Part shown: positions 1 to 7,857 of the stretch, one piece after another | Position numbering within the stretch: the first letter of the stretch is position 1 | How the letters are laid out: each line of letters starts with the position of its first letter | Program-made: the position numbers and the translations under genes | Notes under the pieces: generated by a model | Databases searched by the model: none | The model's input: the letters and a program-made list of their open reading frames with translations, nothing else | Told to the model about the DNA's origin: nothing | NCBI GenBank assembly: GCA_035626395.1 | Contig: DASPNR010000031.1 | Location: 372,001 to 436,000 of the forward strand | Length of the DNA: 64,000 bases | Direction: 5' to 3' | Source: Candidatus Limnocylindrales bacterium | Lineage (GTDB): Bacteria > Desulfobacterota > Binatia > UBA1149 > CAITLU01

Positions 1-1
1 C

Positions 2-1030
2 GCCGTCATCAAGAGCGAGAGCGCGAGGCGGCGCCGGCCGTCGACGCTGCCGCGCCTGGGTTTTGCGGGAACCGGGTGGATCGGTCTTCATCGGATGCAG
101 GCCGTGCAGGACAGCGGTCTTGCGGAGATCGTCGCCATCGGTGAGCCAGATCCGGCCTGCGCCGCCAGCGCGCAGGCGGTTGCCGCCCAGGCCGATGTCT
201 TCCGTGATTTCGAGCAGCTTCTGGAGTGCGAGCTCGAGGGCATCGTCATCGCCACCCCGAGCGCTTTGCACGCGGCGCAGGCGCAGGCAGCGCTGGCGCG
301 CAGGATCCCGGTCTTCTGCCAGAAGCCGCTCTCCCGCACGGCGGCCGAGGCCGCCAGCGTCGTACGCGCGGCGCGCGCGGCCGATCGGCTGCTCGCCGTC
401 GATCTCTCCTACCGCCACGTCGCCGGCGTGTCGCGCATGCGTGAGATGGTGCAGGGCGGGCAGATCGGCGACGTCTTCGCCGTCGATGCGACGTTCCACA
501 ACGCGTACGGCCCCGACAAGCCATGGTTCCGCGACGTGCGTCTGTCGGGCGGCGGCTGCGTGATCGATCTCGGCACGCATCTGATCGATCTGCTTTCGTG
601 GATCCTGGACTTTCCGGTCTGGGGCGGCGTGCAGAGCCGGCTCTACTCGTGCGGCCGCCTGCTCGACCATCTCAGCCGCGGCGTCGTCGAAGACTACGCC
701 GTTGCCAGCTGGGTCTACGCCAACCGCATCGATGCGCGCGTCGCCTGCTCCTGGAACCTCTCGGCGGGGCAGGACTGCGTCATCGAGGTCAACGTCCATG
801 GCAGCAGGGGATCGCTGGCGCTCTACAACGTCGGCGGCTCCTTCTTCGACTTCGTCGTCGAGCATCGGCAGGGAACGTCGCGCGATCGCATCGCCGGTCC
901 TCCCGATGCCTGGGGAGGCCGGGCGATCATCGAATGGGTCGAGCAGCTTTCCCTCTCGCGACGCTTCGATCCGCAGGCGGAACGCCTGGTGGACGTGGCC
1001 CGGCTCGTGGACGCCATCTACCATCGATGA
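2..1030 (+). CDS. Gfo/Idh/MocA-family NAD(P)-dependent sugar oxidoreductase (5' end outside window)
   Basis: The reading frame is open from base 2, so the true start lies upstream of the window. The Rossmann nucleotide-binding loop GFAGTGWIG is encoded at about 56-85, ahead of the first in-window ATG at 95; that ATG would cut off the dinucleotide site and is not the start. A CQKPL motif at about 315-330 sits where the family usually has EKP, and the C-terminal alpha/beta domain with an HLIDLL segment follows. Family members oxidise or epimerise sugars and inositols with NAD(P). The stop overlaps the next ATG by four bases (ATGA at 1027-1030), so it is translationally coupled to the glycosyltransferase genes. 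A nucleotide-sugar or glycan-precursor substrate is inferred from context only. Confidence 0.85.
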   Translation, partial: AVIKSESARRRRPSTLPRLGFAGTGWIGLHRMQAVQDSGLAEIVAIGEPDPACAASAQAVAAQADVFRDFEQLLECELEGIVIATPSALHAAQAQAALARRIPVFCQKPLSRTAAEAASVVRAARAADRLLAVDLSYRHVAGVSRMREMVQGGQIGDVFAVDATFHNAYGPDKPWFRDVRLSGGGCVIDLGTHLIDLLSWILDFPVWGGVQSRLYSCGRLLDHLSRGVVEDYAVASWVYANRIDARVACSWNLSAGQDCVIEVNVHGSRGSLALYNVGGSFFDFVVEHRQGTSRDRIAGPPDAWGGRAIIEWVEQLSLSRRFDPQAERLVDVARLVDAIYHR

Positions 1031-2148
1031 AAGTCCTGATGAACACCGACACGCTCGGCGGCGTGTGGACGTACTCGCTGACGCTGGCGGCGGAGATCAC
1101 CCGCCGCGGCGGCGAGGTCGCTCTGGTGACGGCCGGCAGGCCGCTTTCGCGCGACCAGATCCATGCGCTCGAGCAGCTGCGCAGCGTGCACGTCTACGAG
1201 ACGGGCTACCGCGTCGAGTGGATGCAGGATGCGTGGGACGACGTCGACGCGCTCGGCCAGCGCATGCTGCAGATCGCGGCCGATCTGCGGCCCGACCTCA
1301 TCCATCTCAACGACTATTCGCATGGAGCTTTGCCGTGGCAGCAGCCCGTGGTCGTCGTCGGCCACTCCTGCGTCCTATCGTGGTTCGCGTCCACTTCGGG
1401 AAGCAGTCCTGGCGAGCTGTGGGCTCATTACCGCCGGCGCGTTCGCGAGGGCCTGGCCGGCGCCGACGTCGTCGTGGCGCCGACGCCGTGGATGCTGCAA
1501 CGGCTTGAGGAGATGTACGGGCCGCTCGGCCGCACGCGCGTCATCGCCAACGGGCATGACATGAGCCTGGTCACGTATGCGGCCAAGGAGAAGCTGATCT
1601 TCTCGGCCGGGCGGCTGTGGGACCGCGCCAAGAACCTGACCGTACTCGCGCACGCCGCATCCAAGGTGGAGTGGCCGATGTACGTGGCCGGCGAGGCGCA
1701 GCATCCGGAGAGCCGCAGCTTCGCTCATCTGGCCGGCGTGCACGCGGTCGGCGTGCTCTCGCCAGACCAGATGCGCGATTGGTACGCCCGCTCCAGCATC
1801 TACGCGCTTCCTGCGCGCTACGAGCCGTTCGGGTTGACCGTGCTGGAAGCGGCGGCTGCCGGCTGTGCGCTGGTGCTCTCGGACATCGACAGTCTGCGCC
1901 AGAGCTGGGACCGTGCGGCGGTCTTCGTTCCGCCCGACGACTCCGATGCGTGGGCGAATTGCCTGAACGAGCTCATCGACGATGCGGACCGCCGCAACGG
2001 ACTCGGTGTGGCGGCGCGCGAGCGAGCGCGCGACTTCACGGCCACGCGCATGGGCGACGAGTACATGACGGTCTACAAGGAGCTGATCGGCGAGCAGCGC
2101 GGGACCGGTCGGAAGGCGACGCAAGGAGAGCTGTCATGCGCTTCGTGA
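1027..2148 (+). CDS. GT4-family glycosyltransferase
   Basis: This 373-residue protein opens with MNTDTLGGVWTYSLTLA (residues 5-21), the glycine-rich acceptor-side loop of GT-B enzymes. It carries the donor-side motif ARYEPFGLTVLEAAAAG near residues 262-278, the E-x7-E signature of GT4 retaining transferases. Length and two-domain layout are usual for the family. It starts inside the stop of the preceding oxidoreductase gene (ATGA) and its end overlaps the next gene by 13 bases, so it is the second gene of a tightly packed operon. It should transfer a sugar from a nucleotide-sugar donor in the cytoplasm. Donor and acceptor cannot be read from the sequence. Confidence 0.88.
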   Translation: MKVLMNTDTLGGVWTYSLTLAAEITRRGGEVALVTAGRPLSRDQIHALEQLRSVHVYETGYRVEWMQDAWDDVDALGQRMLQIAADLRPDLIHLNDYSHGALPWQQPVVVVGHSCVLSWFASTSGSSPGELWAHYRRRVREGLAGADVVVAPTPWMLQRLEEMYGPLGRTRVIANGHDMSLVTYAAKEKLIFSAGRLWDRAKNLTVLAHAASKVEWPMYVAGEAQHPESRSFAHLAGVHAVGVLSPDQMRDWYARSSIYALPARYEPFGLTVLEAAAAGCALVLSDIDSLRQSWDRAAVFVPPDDSDAWANCLNELIDDADRRNGLGVAARERARDFTATRMGDEYMTVYKELIGEQRGTGRKATQGELSCAS

Positions 2149-3275
2149 TGTTCTACCACTCGCTGGTGTCGGACTGGAACCACGGCAACGCGCACTTTCT
2201 GCGCGGAGTGGCCAGCGAGCTGCAGGCGCTCGGGCACCGCGCCGTCATCTACGAGCCTGCCGAAGGCTGGAGCCGCACGCAGCTCGAACGCGACCACGGC
2301 AAGGTCGCGGTCCGCGCCTTCGCGAGCGTGTTCCCGGAGCTCAAGAGCCGCCTCTACCGCATGGACACGCTCGATCTGGACAAGGCGCTGGCCGGTGCCG
2401 ACGTCGTGATCGTGCACGAGTGGAACGACCCGGAGCTCGTCGCGCGCATAGGCAGCCACCGCGCCGCGGCGGGCCGCTACCGCCTGTTCTTCCACGACAC
2501 GCATCACCGCATGGCGACGGCGCCGCACGAGATGGCCCGTTACGACCTTCGCCACTACGACGGCGTGCTGGCCTTCGGCCGCATCATCGCCGACCTCTAC
2601 GTTCGCCGCGGCCATCGCGCGTGGACCTGGCACGAGGCAGCCGACGCGCGCGTCTTCCGCCCGAGCCGCCGCAACGCCTCCGGCGGCGACCTGGTGTGGA
2701 TCGGAAACTGGGGCGACGAGGAGCGCAGCCGCGAGTTGCTCGAGATGCTGCTGCATCCGGTGCTCGAGCTGGGTCTGAAGGCGCGCGTCTACGGGGTGCG
2801 CTATCCGGCGCCGGCGCTGCGTGCGCTCGAGCGCGCCGGCATCGAGTACGGCGGCTGGCTTCCGAACTACGCGGTGCCCGAGATCTTCGGCCGTTATCGT
2901 CTGACCGTGCACGTCCCGCGCCGGCCCTATCGCGAGAAACTGCACGGCATTCCGACCATCCGCGTCTTCGAGGCGCTGGCGTGCGGCATTCCGCTCATCT
3001 GCCTGCGCTGGAGCGACAGCGAGCAGCTGTTCACGTCGGGCAAGGATTATCTGGAAGTGGACAGCGGGCGCGAGATGACGCGCGCGATGCGGCGTGTGCT
3101 GAGCAGCGAGCGGCTGGCGCACGACCTGGCCGAGCACGGCCACCGCACCATCCTGCGGCGTCACACGTGCGCCCACCGCGTGCATCAGCTCCTGCGCATC
3201 GTCGAGGCGTGCCAGCGGTCGGCGCCGTCGCTCAAGCCCCGGGCCGCCGCACAACGCGAGCTGGAGGCGTCGTGA
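2136..3275 (+). CDS. CgeB-like glycosyltransferase, copy 1
   Basis: This 379-residue protein begins MRFVMFYHSLVSDWNHGNAH and has a strong ribosome site (AAGGAGAG at 2123-2130). The start lies 13 bases inside the previous gene. It resembles the CgeB/spore-maturation type of GT-B glycosyltransferase: an N-terminal domain with the WNHGNAHFLRG loop, and a C-terminal domain with IRVFEALACGIPLICL followed by SEQLFTSGKDYLEV, matching the family's E-A-x-x-C-G and G-x-D/E-I/Y-L positions. It is the most divergent of three related copies, here lacking the FGFSP segment of the other two and using HGIPTIRVFEA instead. It ends in GTGA overlap with the next gene. Its role in building the same glycan is inferred. 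Confidence 0.8.
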   Translation: MRFVMFYHSLVSDWNHGNAHFLRGVASELQALGHRAVIYEPAEGWSRTQLERDHGKVAVRAFASVFPELKSRLYRMDTLDLDKALAGADVVIVHEWNDPELVARIGSHRAAAGRYRLFFHDTHHRMATAPHEMARYDLRHYDGVLAFGRIIADLYVRRGHRAWTWHEAADARVFRPSRRNASGGDLVWIGNWGDEERSRELLEMLLHPVLELGLKARVYGVRYPAPALRALERAGIEYGGWLPNYAVPEIFGRYRLTVHVPRRPYREKLHGIPTIRVFEALACGIPLICLRWSDSEQLFTSGKDYLEVDSGREMTRAMRRVLSSERLAHDLAEHGHRTILRRHTCAHRVHQLLRIVEACQRSAPSLKPRAAAQRELEAS

Positions 3276-4408
3276 AGCTTCGCATCGCATTCTTCGGATC
3301 GAGCCTCGTGTCGGCCTACTGGAACGGCGCCGCCACCTACTACCGCGGCATCATCCGGGCGCTGCACGCGCGCGGCCACCGCGTCTGCTTCTACGAGCCG
3401 GACGCCTACGGTCGCCAGCAGCACCGCGACATCGAGGATCCGGAGTGGGCGCGTGTGGTGGTCTACGACGCAGGCGACGACAGCGGCGTCCTGCAATGCC
3501 TGGAGGCGGCCGCCGATGCCGACGTGGTGGTCAAGGCCAGCGGCGTCGGCGTCTTCGACCAGCTTCTCGAGCGCGAGGTTCTGTCGCTGCGCTCGCCGTC
3601 GCGGCAGGTGATCTTCTGGGACGTCGATGCTCCCGCCACGCTCGAGCGCGTGGCGCAGAACCCGGACGACCCGTTCCGAAGTCTGCTCGGCCAGTACGAT
3701 GCGGTGCTGACGTATGGGGGCGGTCCGCCGGTGGTGGCCGCCTATGAAAGCCTCGGGGCGCGCCGGTGCGTGCCGATCTACAACGCGCTCGACCCCGACA
3801 CGCATCATCCGGTGGACCCCGATCCGCGCTTCGACTGCACGCTGGCGTTTCTCGGCAACCGCCTGCCCGACCGCGAGGCACGCGTGCGCGAGTTCTTCCT
3901 GGAGCCGGCGCGGGCGCTTGCGCGCCACACGTTCCTGCTCGGCGGCAGCGGCTGGGAGCAGAACCTCGACAGGCCCGCCAACGTGCAACTGCTCGGCCAC
4001 GTCTTCACGGCGGACCACAACGCGCTGAACTGCACGCCGCGCGCGGTGATGAACATCAGCCGCGACAGCATGGCCCGCTTCGGCTTCTCGCCCGCCACGC
4101 GCGTGTTCGAAGCCGCCGGCGCGGGAGCCTGCATCGTCTCGGATGCCTGGGAGGGGATGGAGATGTTCCTCGAGCCGGGGCGCGAGATTCTGACGGCCAA
4201 CGGCGCCGGCGACGTCGTCGAGTGCGTCGGCGCGCTGACGCCGCAGCGCGCACGGCGTATCGGTGCGGCCGCCTACCGGCGGGTTTTGGCCGAGCACACG
4301 TACGCGCACCGCGCTCTGGAGGTGGAGGCGCATCTGACGGGCGGCCGTGCGGGCGGAGCGATCAGCCGCCCGGCCTCCGCGCTGGAGGCGCAGGGAGGCG
4401 TGGGATGA
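3272..4408 (+). CDS. CgeB-like glycosyltransferase, copy 2
   Basis: The 378-residue protein starts at GTG 3272, overlapping the preceding TGA. The N-terminal segment IAFFGSSLVSAYWNGAATYY aligns with the WNHGNAH and WGNGHATTY loops of its two neighbours. The C-terminal half holds ARFGFSPATRVFEAAGAGAC then FLEPGREILTA, the CgeB signature. A WDVDAPATLERV segment near residues 114-125 matches the YDIDTPVTLANL segment of copy 3, so these two are the closest pair. It is predicted to be a cytoplasmic GT-B transferase using a nucleotide sugar. The ATGA overlap at 4405-4408 couples it to copy 3. Confidence 0.82.
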   Translation: MKLRIAFFGSSLVSAYWNGAATYYRGIIRALHARGHRVCFYEPDAYGRQQHRDIEDPEWARVVVYDAGDDSGVLQCLEAAADADVVVKASGVGVFDQLLEREVLSLRSPSRQVIFWDVDAPATLERVAQNPDDPFRSLLGQYDAVLTYGGGPPVVAAYESLGARRCVPIYNALDPDTHHPVDPDPRFDCTLAFLGNRLPDREARVREFFLEPARALARHTFLLGGSGWEQNLDRPANVQLLGHVFTADHNALNCTPRAVMNISRDSMARFGFSPATRVFEAAGAGACIVSDAWEGMEMFLEPGREILTANGAGDVVECVGALTPQRARRIGAAAYRRVLAEHTYAHRALEVEAHLTGGRAGGAISRPASALEAQGGVG

Positions 4409-5541
4409 GACTCGACATCGTCGTTCTCGGCCTGTCGATCACGTCCTCCTGGGGAAACGGGCACGCGACGACCTATCGCAGCCTGCTGCGTGCGCTGCGC
4501 GAGCGCGGACATCGCGTCACGTTCCTGGAAAGGGACGTTCCCTGGTACGCGGCCAATCGCGACCTGCCGGCGCCGTCCTACTGTCCGGTGCATCTCTACG
4601 ACGGCATCGATCAGCTCGAGCGCGAGCACGCGGCTCGCGTGGCGGCGGCCGACCTGGTGATCGTCGGCTCCTATGTTCCCGACGGCATCGCCGTCGGCGA
4701 CTGGGTGCTGGCCACCGCCGCCGGCGTGACCGCGTTCTACGACATCGATACGCCCGTCACGCTCGCCAACCTCGAGCGAGGCGGCGCCGAGTACCTTCTG
4801 CCGCGGCAGATCGCTCTCTACGAGCTCTATCTGTCCTTCACCGGCGGGCCTACGCTGCAGCGGCTCGAAAGCGACTTCGGCTCGCGCTGCGCGCGCGCGC
4901 TGTACTGCTCGGTGGATGCCGACGCGTATCCGTGCAGGCGCACGCGCTGCGACTACGATCTCGGCTATCTCGGCACCTACAGCGAGGATCGCCAGGCGCC
5001 GCTCGAGGAGCTGATGTTCGAGACCGCGGTGGCATGGCCGCGCGGCAGCTTCATCGTGGCGGGGCCGCAGTATCCCGCCAGCGTCTGCTGGCCGACCAAC
5101 GTGGAGCACGTCGAGCATCTGGCGCCGCCGCAGCATCCCGGATTCTACGCTTCGCAGCGCTTCACGCTGAACCTGACGCGCGCGGACATGAAGCGCGCCG
5201 GGTTTTCCCCGAGCGTGCGCCTGTTCGAGGCCGCCGCGTGCGGCACGCCGGTGATCAGCGACTACTGGCCCGGCCTGGAGCAGCTGTTCGTGCCCGGCCG
5301 CGAGATCCTCATCGCACGCGACGCCGACGACGTGCTCCGCATGCTCAGCCAGTGCGACGAAGGCACGCGGCTCCAGATCGGCGAGGCGTCTCGCCGGCGC
5401 GTGCTGTCGCGCCACACCTCGCGCCATCGTGCGCACGAGCTCGAGCAGTTCTTCACCGAAGCGCGCGATTCCAGCCGGACGCGTCGCGTCCGCGCCGCGA
5501 CCGGCGGCTCCGCGTCCATCCACCGAACCATGGAAGGCTAG
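4405..5541 (+). CDS. CgeB-like glycosyltransferase, copy 3
   Basis: The 378-residue protein starts in ATGA overlap with copy 2. Its N-terminus has the loop SSWGNGHATTYRSLLRAL. Residues around 112 read FYDIDTPVTLANLERG, and the C-terminal signature is RAGFSPSVRLFEAAACGTPV followed by FVPGREILIARDADD. The length equals copy 2 and the similarity runs end to end, so a local tandem duplication is likely. The tail after about residue 355 is Arg/Ser-rich and probably disordered. The next gene follows after 30 bases with its own ribosome site, so transcription probably continues. Confidence 0.83.
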   Translation: MRLDIVVLGLSITSSWGNGHATTYRSLLRALRERGHRVTFLERDVPWYAANRDLPAPSYCPVHLYDGIDQLEREHAARVAAADLVIVGSYVPDGIAVGDWVLATAAGVTAFYDIDTPVTLANLERGGAEYLLPRQIALYELYLSFTGGPTLQRLESDFGSRCARALYCSVDADAYPCRRTRCDYDLGYLGTYSEDRQAPLEELMFETAVAWPRGSFIVAGPQYPASVCWPTNVEHVEHLAPPQHPGFYASQRFTLNLTRADMKRAGFSPSVRLFEAAACGTPVISDYWPGLEQLFVPGREILIARDADDVLRMLSQCDEGTRLQIGEASRRRVLSRHTSRHRAHELEQFFTEARDSSRTRRVRAATGGSASIHRTMEG

Positions 5542-5571
5542 CGCCACGCGCGGTCTCCGCAGGAGGAAGCC

Positions 5572-5856
5572 ATGTCTCAAGCACAATCGACGACGGACCA
5601 CGAAACGATCAGGCAATGGGCCGAAGAGCGCGGCGGCAAGCCGGCGACCGTTCGCGGGACGGGAAAGGGCGACGATGCCGGAATCCTGCGCATCGACTTC
5701 CCGGGCTACAGCGGCGAGGACACGCTCGAGGAGATCGACTGGGACACGTTCTTCGAGAAGTTCGACGAGTCCGACCTCGAGTTCCTCTATCAGGACGAGA
5801 CCGACGACGGAGGCAAGAGCCGCTTCTTCAAGTTCGTCCGGCGGTCGCACTCCTGA
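5572..5856 (+). CDS. conserved small acidic protein of the glycan cluster (94 aa)
   Basis: This 94-residue hydrophilic acidic protein has a good ribosome site (AGGAGG at 5562-5567). It contains TIRQWAEERGGKPATVRGTG and RIDFPGYSGEDTLEEIDWD, then EFLYQDETDDG. It has no signal peptide, membrane segment or recognisable catalytic motif. I recall similar proteins in alpha- and betaproteobacteria, sometimes labelled as glucan-branching enzyme; 94 residues cannot be such an enzyme, so that label is not supported. Its fixed place between the glycosyltransferases and the methyltransferase (its stop overlaps the next ATG) suggests it belongs to the same pathway, perhaps as an accessory or regulatory protein. 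Function unknown. Confidence 0.8.
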   Translation: MSQAQSTTDHETIRQWAEERGGKPATVRGTGKGDDAGILRIDFPGYSGEDTLEEIDWDTFFEKFDESDLEFLYQDETDDGGKSRFFKFVRRSHS

Positions 5857-6656
5857 TGGGAATGGCCAGCCACGCGGCGACCGACGTGCACGCGCGGGTA
5901 CAGGACCTGGCGCCGTGGTTCCACAACCTGCACCTGCCCGACGGCACCGAAACGCGTCCCGATCACACGTTCGGCGACTTTCCGTCCAACAAGTGGGAGG
6001 CGATCCGCCATTGCGTGCCGGAGGACCTGTCGGGATGGACGGCGCTCGACATCGGCTGCAACGCCGGCTTCTACAGCTTCGAGCTGGCCCGCCGCGGCGC
6101 CTGCGTCACCGCCATCGACCACGATCGCCACTACCTCGAGCAGGCCTGCTGGGCCGCCGAGCAGTACGGCCTGCAGGACCGTATCCAGTTTCGCGAGATG
6201 CAGATCTATGACCTCGCCCGCGTCGGCGAGCAGTTCGATCTGGTGTGGTTCATGGGCGTGTTCTACCACCTGCGCTATCCGCTGCTGGGCCTGGACATCG
6301 TTTCACGCCGCACGCGCCGGCTGCTGATCTTCCAGACGATGACGTTGCCGGGCGAGGAGGTGCAGACGCCGCCGTACGATCTTCCCCTGGCCGAGCGGCA
6401 CCGGATGACCGAGCCGGGCTGGCCGAAGATGGCGTTCATCGAGAAACGCGTGGAAGCCGATCCGACCAACTGGTGGGCGGCCGATCATGCGTGCGTCGAA
6501 GCGATGCTGCGCTCGTGCGGCATGAAGGTGCTGGCGCGTCCTGCCCACGAGGTCTACGTCTGCGAGCCGACCTTCGTCGACCGCGACGGCATCGGCGAGC
6601 AGCTCGACCGCGAGTACGAAGCGGCCACCGGCATCGGCCGCCGGAGGGACGGCTGA
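5856..6656 (+). CDS. SAM-dependent methyltransferase, TIGR04290-like
   Basis: The 266-residue protein contains the class I SAM-binding loop LDIGCNAGFYSFELARRGA near residues 64-82, followed by the acidic VTAIDHD strand (Asp binding the ribose) and LVWFMGVFYHLRYPLLGLD. The latter resembles CmoB-like and TIGR04290 methyltransferases. The start ATG overlaps the preceding stop; a second in-frame ATG at 5862 is possible. It ends in ATGA overlap with the glycoside hydrolase gene. By family it transfers a methyl group from SAM to a small molecule or sugar. A glycan or glycan-precursor substrate is inferred from the operon. Confidence 0.83.
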   Translation: MGMASHAATDVHARVQDLAPWFHNLHLPDGTETRPDHTFGDFPSNKWEAIRHCVPEDLSGWTALDIGCNAGFYSFELARRGACVTAIDHDRHYLEQACWAAEQYGLQDRIQFREMQIYDLARVGEQFDLVWFMGVFYHLRYPLLGLDIVSRRTRRLLIFQTMTLPGEEVQTPPYDLPLAERHRMTEPGWPKMAFIEKRVEADPTNWWAADHACVEAMLRSCGMKVLARPAHEVYVCEPTFVDRDGIGEQLDREYEAATGIGRRRDG

Positions 6657-7645
6657 TGCGGGCGCGGCCGCAGCTCGGCGTGTGCCAATGGTTCCACTAC
6701 CTCGACTACGAGTGCGTCGAGAGAAGCGTCGAGCTCATGCACGAGCTGGGCGTGCGTCATCTTCGCACCGGCATCTCGTGGGCCGACTATCACCGCCCGG
6801 CCGGCAAGCAATGGTACGACTGGCAGATGGAGCAGCTGGCCGATTTCGACGTGCTGCTGTCGGTGTGGCACACGCCGCCGTCGATCTCCGAAGGCGGCAC
6901 GTGCAACAGCCCGCCGCGCCGCCTGCAGGACTATGCGGATTTCATCGGCCAGCTCTGCCGCCAGTACGGCGACTACTTCACCGACCTGGAGCTGTGGAAC
7001 GAGCCCAACAACTGGTTCAAGTGGAACTTCCGCGACCATGATCCGCGCTGGCACAAGTTCGCGCGCATGCTGGCCATGGCCGCAGCCCGCGCGCGGTGCC
7101 ACGGGAAGACCGCCGTCCTCGGCGGCATCATTCCGGTCGACGCTCAGTGGCTCGACCTCATGCACCGCTACGACGCGTTGATCAACGTCGAGGTCATCGC
7201 CATCCACGCGTTTCCCGAGATGTGGTGGCCCGATCACTACAACTGGGACTGGCACCGCGACTGGCACGGGTGGCAAGCCAAGGTGGAGACGATTGCCGCG
7301 CAGTGCGCGGGCAGGCCCGTGTGGGTGACCGAGACGGGACTGGCAACGTGGGATCCGCACCATCGGCGCCTGGCTCGCGGGGATCTGCAGGTGCGAATGC
7401 TCGAGCAGGCGTCGCGCGCTCCGGTGCAGCGGCTCTACTGGTACAGCCTGCTCGACCTCGACCCGGAGCGCGAGGCGCTCGACGGCTTCCACGTCGACGA
7501 GAACCACTATCACATGGGCCTGGTGGGCTGGGACGGCACGCGCAAGGACGCGTTCTTCCGGCTGCAGGAGCTGCTGCTGGATGCGGAGCCGGCGGTAACG
7601 GCGGCGCAGGCATCGGCCGCGGTGGTGCAGGCGCGGCACAAGTAG
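6656..7645 (+). CDS. glycoside hydrolase, TIM-barrel clan A type (beta-xylosidase-like)
   Basis: The 329-residue protein shows the two catalytic glutamates of clan GH-A. The acid/base is in DLELWNEPNNWFKW near residue 120 (N-E-P motif) and the nucleophile in VWVTETGLATWD near residue 224. Aromatic-rich segments (WFHYLDYE, WADYHRP, VWHTPPS) line a typical sugar cleft. No signal peptide is visible, so it should act in the cytoplasm, which is unusual for a polysaccharide hydrolase and suggests trimming or remodelling of a lipid-linked or soluble oligosaccharide. It is the last gene of the cluster; about 210 bases follow before the next unit. Substrate is unknown. Confidence 0.8.
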   Translation: MRARPQLGVCQWFHYLDYECVERSVELMHELGVRHLRTGISWADYHRPAGKQWYDWQMEQLADFDVLLSVWHTPPSISEGGTCNSPPRRLQDYADFIGQLCRQYGDYFTDLELWNEPNNWFKWNFRDHDPRWHKFARMLAMAAARARCHGKTAVLGGIIPVDAQWLDLMHRYDALINVEVIAIHAFPEMWWPDHYNWDWHRDWHGWQAKVETIAAQCAGRPVWVTETGLATWDPHHRRLARGDLQVRMLEQASRAPVQRLYWYSLLDLDPEREALDGFHVDENHYHMGLVGWDGTRKDAFFRLQELLLDAEPAVTAAQASAAVVQARHK

Positions 7646-7857
7646 GACCTCTGCACGCGACGGGCGCACGCGGGTCTGGCCGGCGCTGCGATCGCGACGC
7701 GGACGGCACCCGCGGCCGTTGATGCGGCGGCCGCCGGTTCGCGGCCGGTATGGCGCCGCCCTCGCAGACAAGGGCGCCGGCGAGGGACCGGAAGCCTAAG
7801 GCGCTTCGTGTTCCCGGCTTGGTAGCGCCGGTGCCGGCGTGTTAGGGAACGGGGATC

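Noticed and set aside
2073..4333. Long open frames on the minus strand opposite the CgeB-like genes
   Set aside because: They are codon-bias shadows in GC-rich DNA, Arg/Ala/His-rich with no family motif, and lie opposite genes with clear domains.
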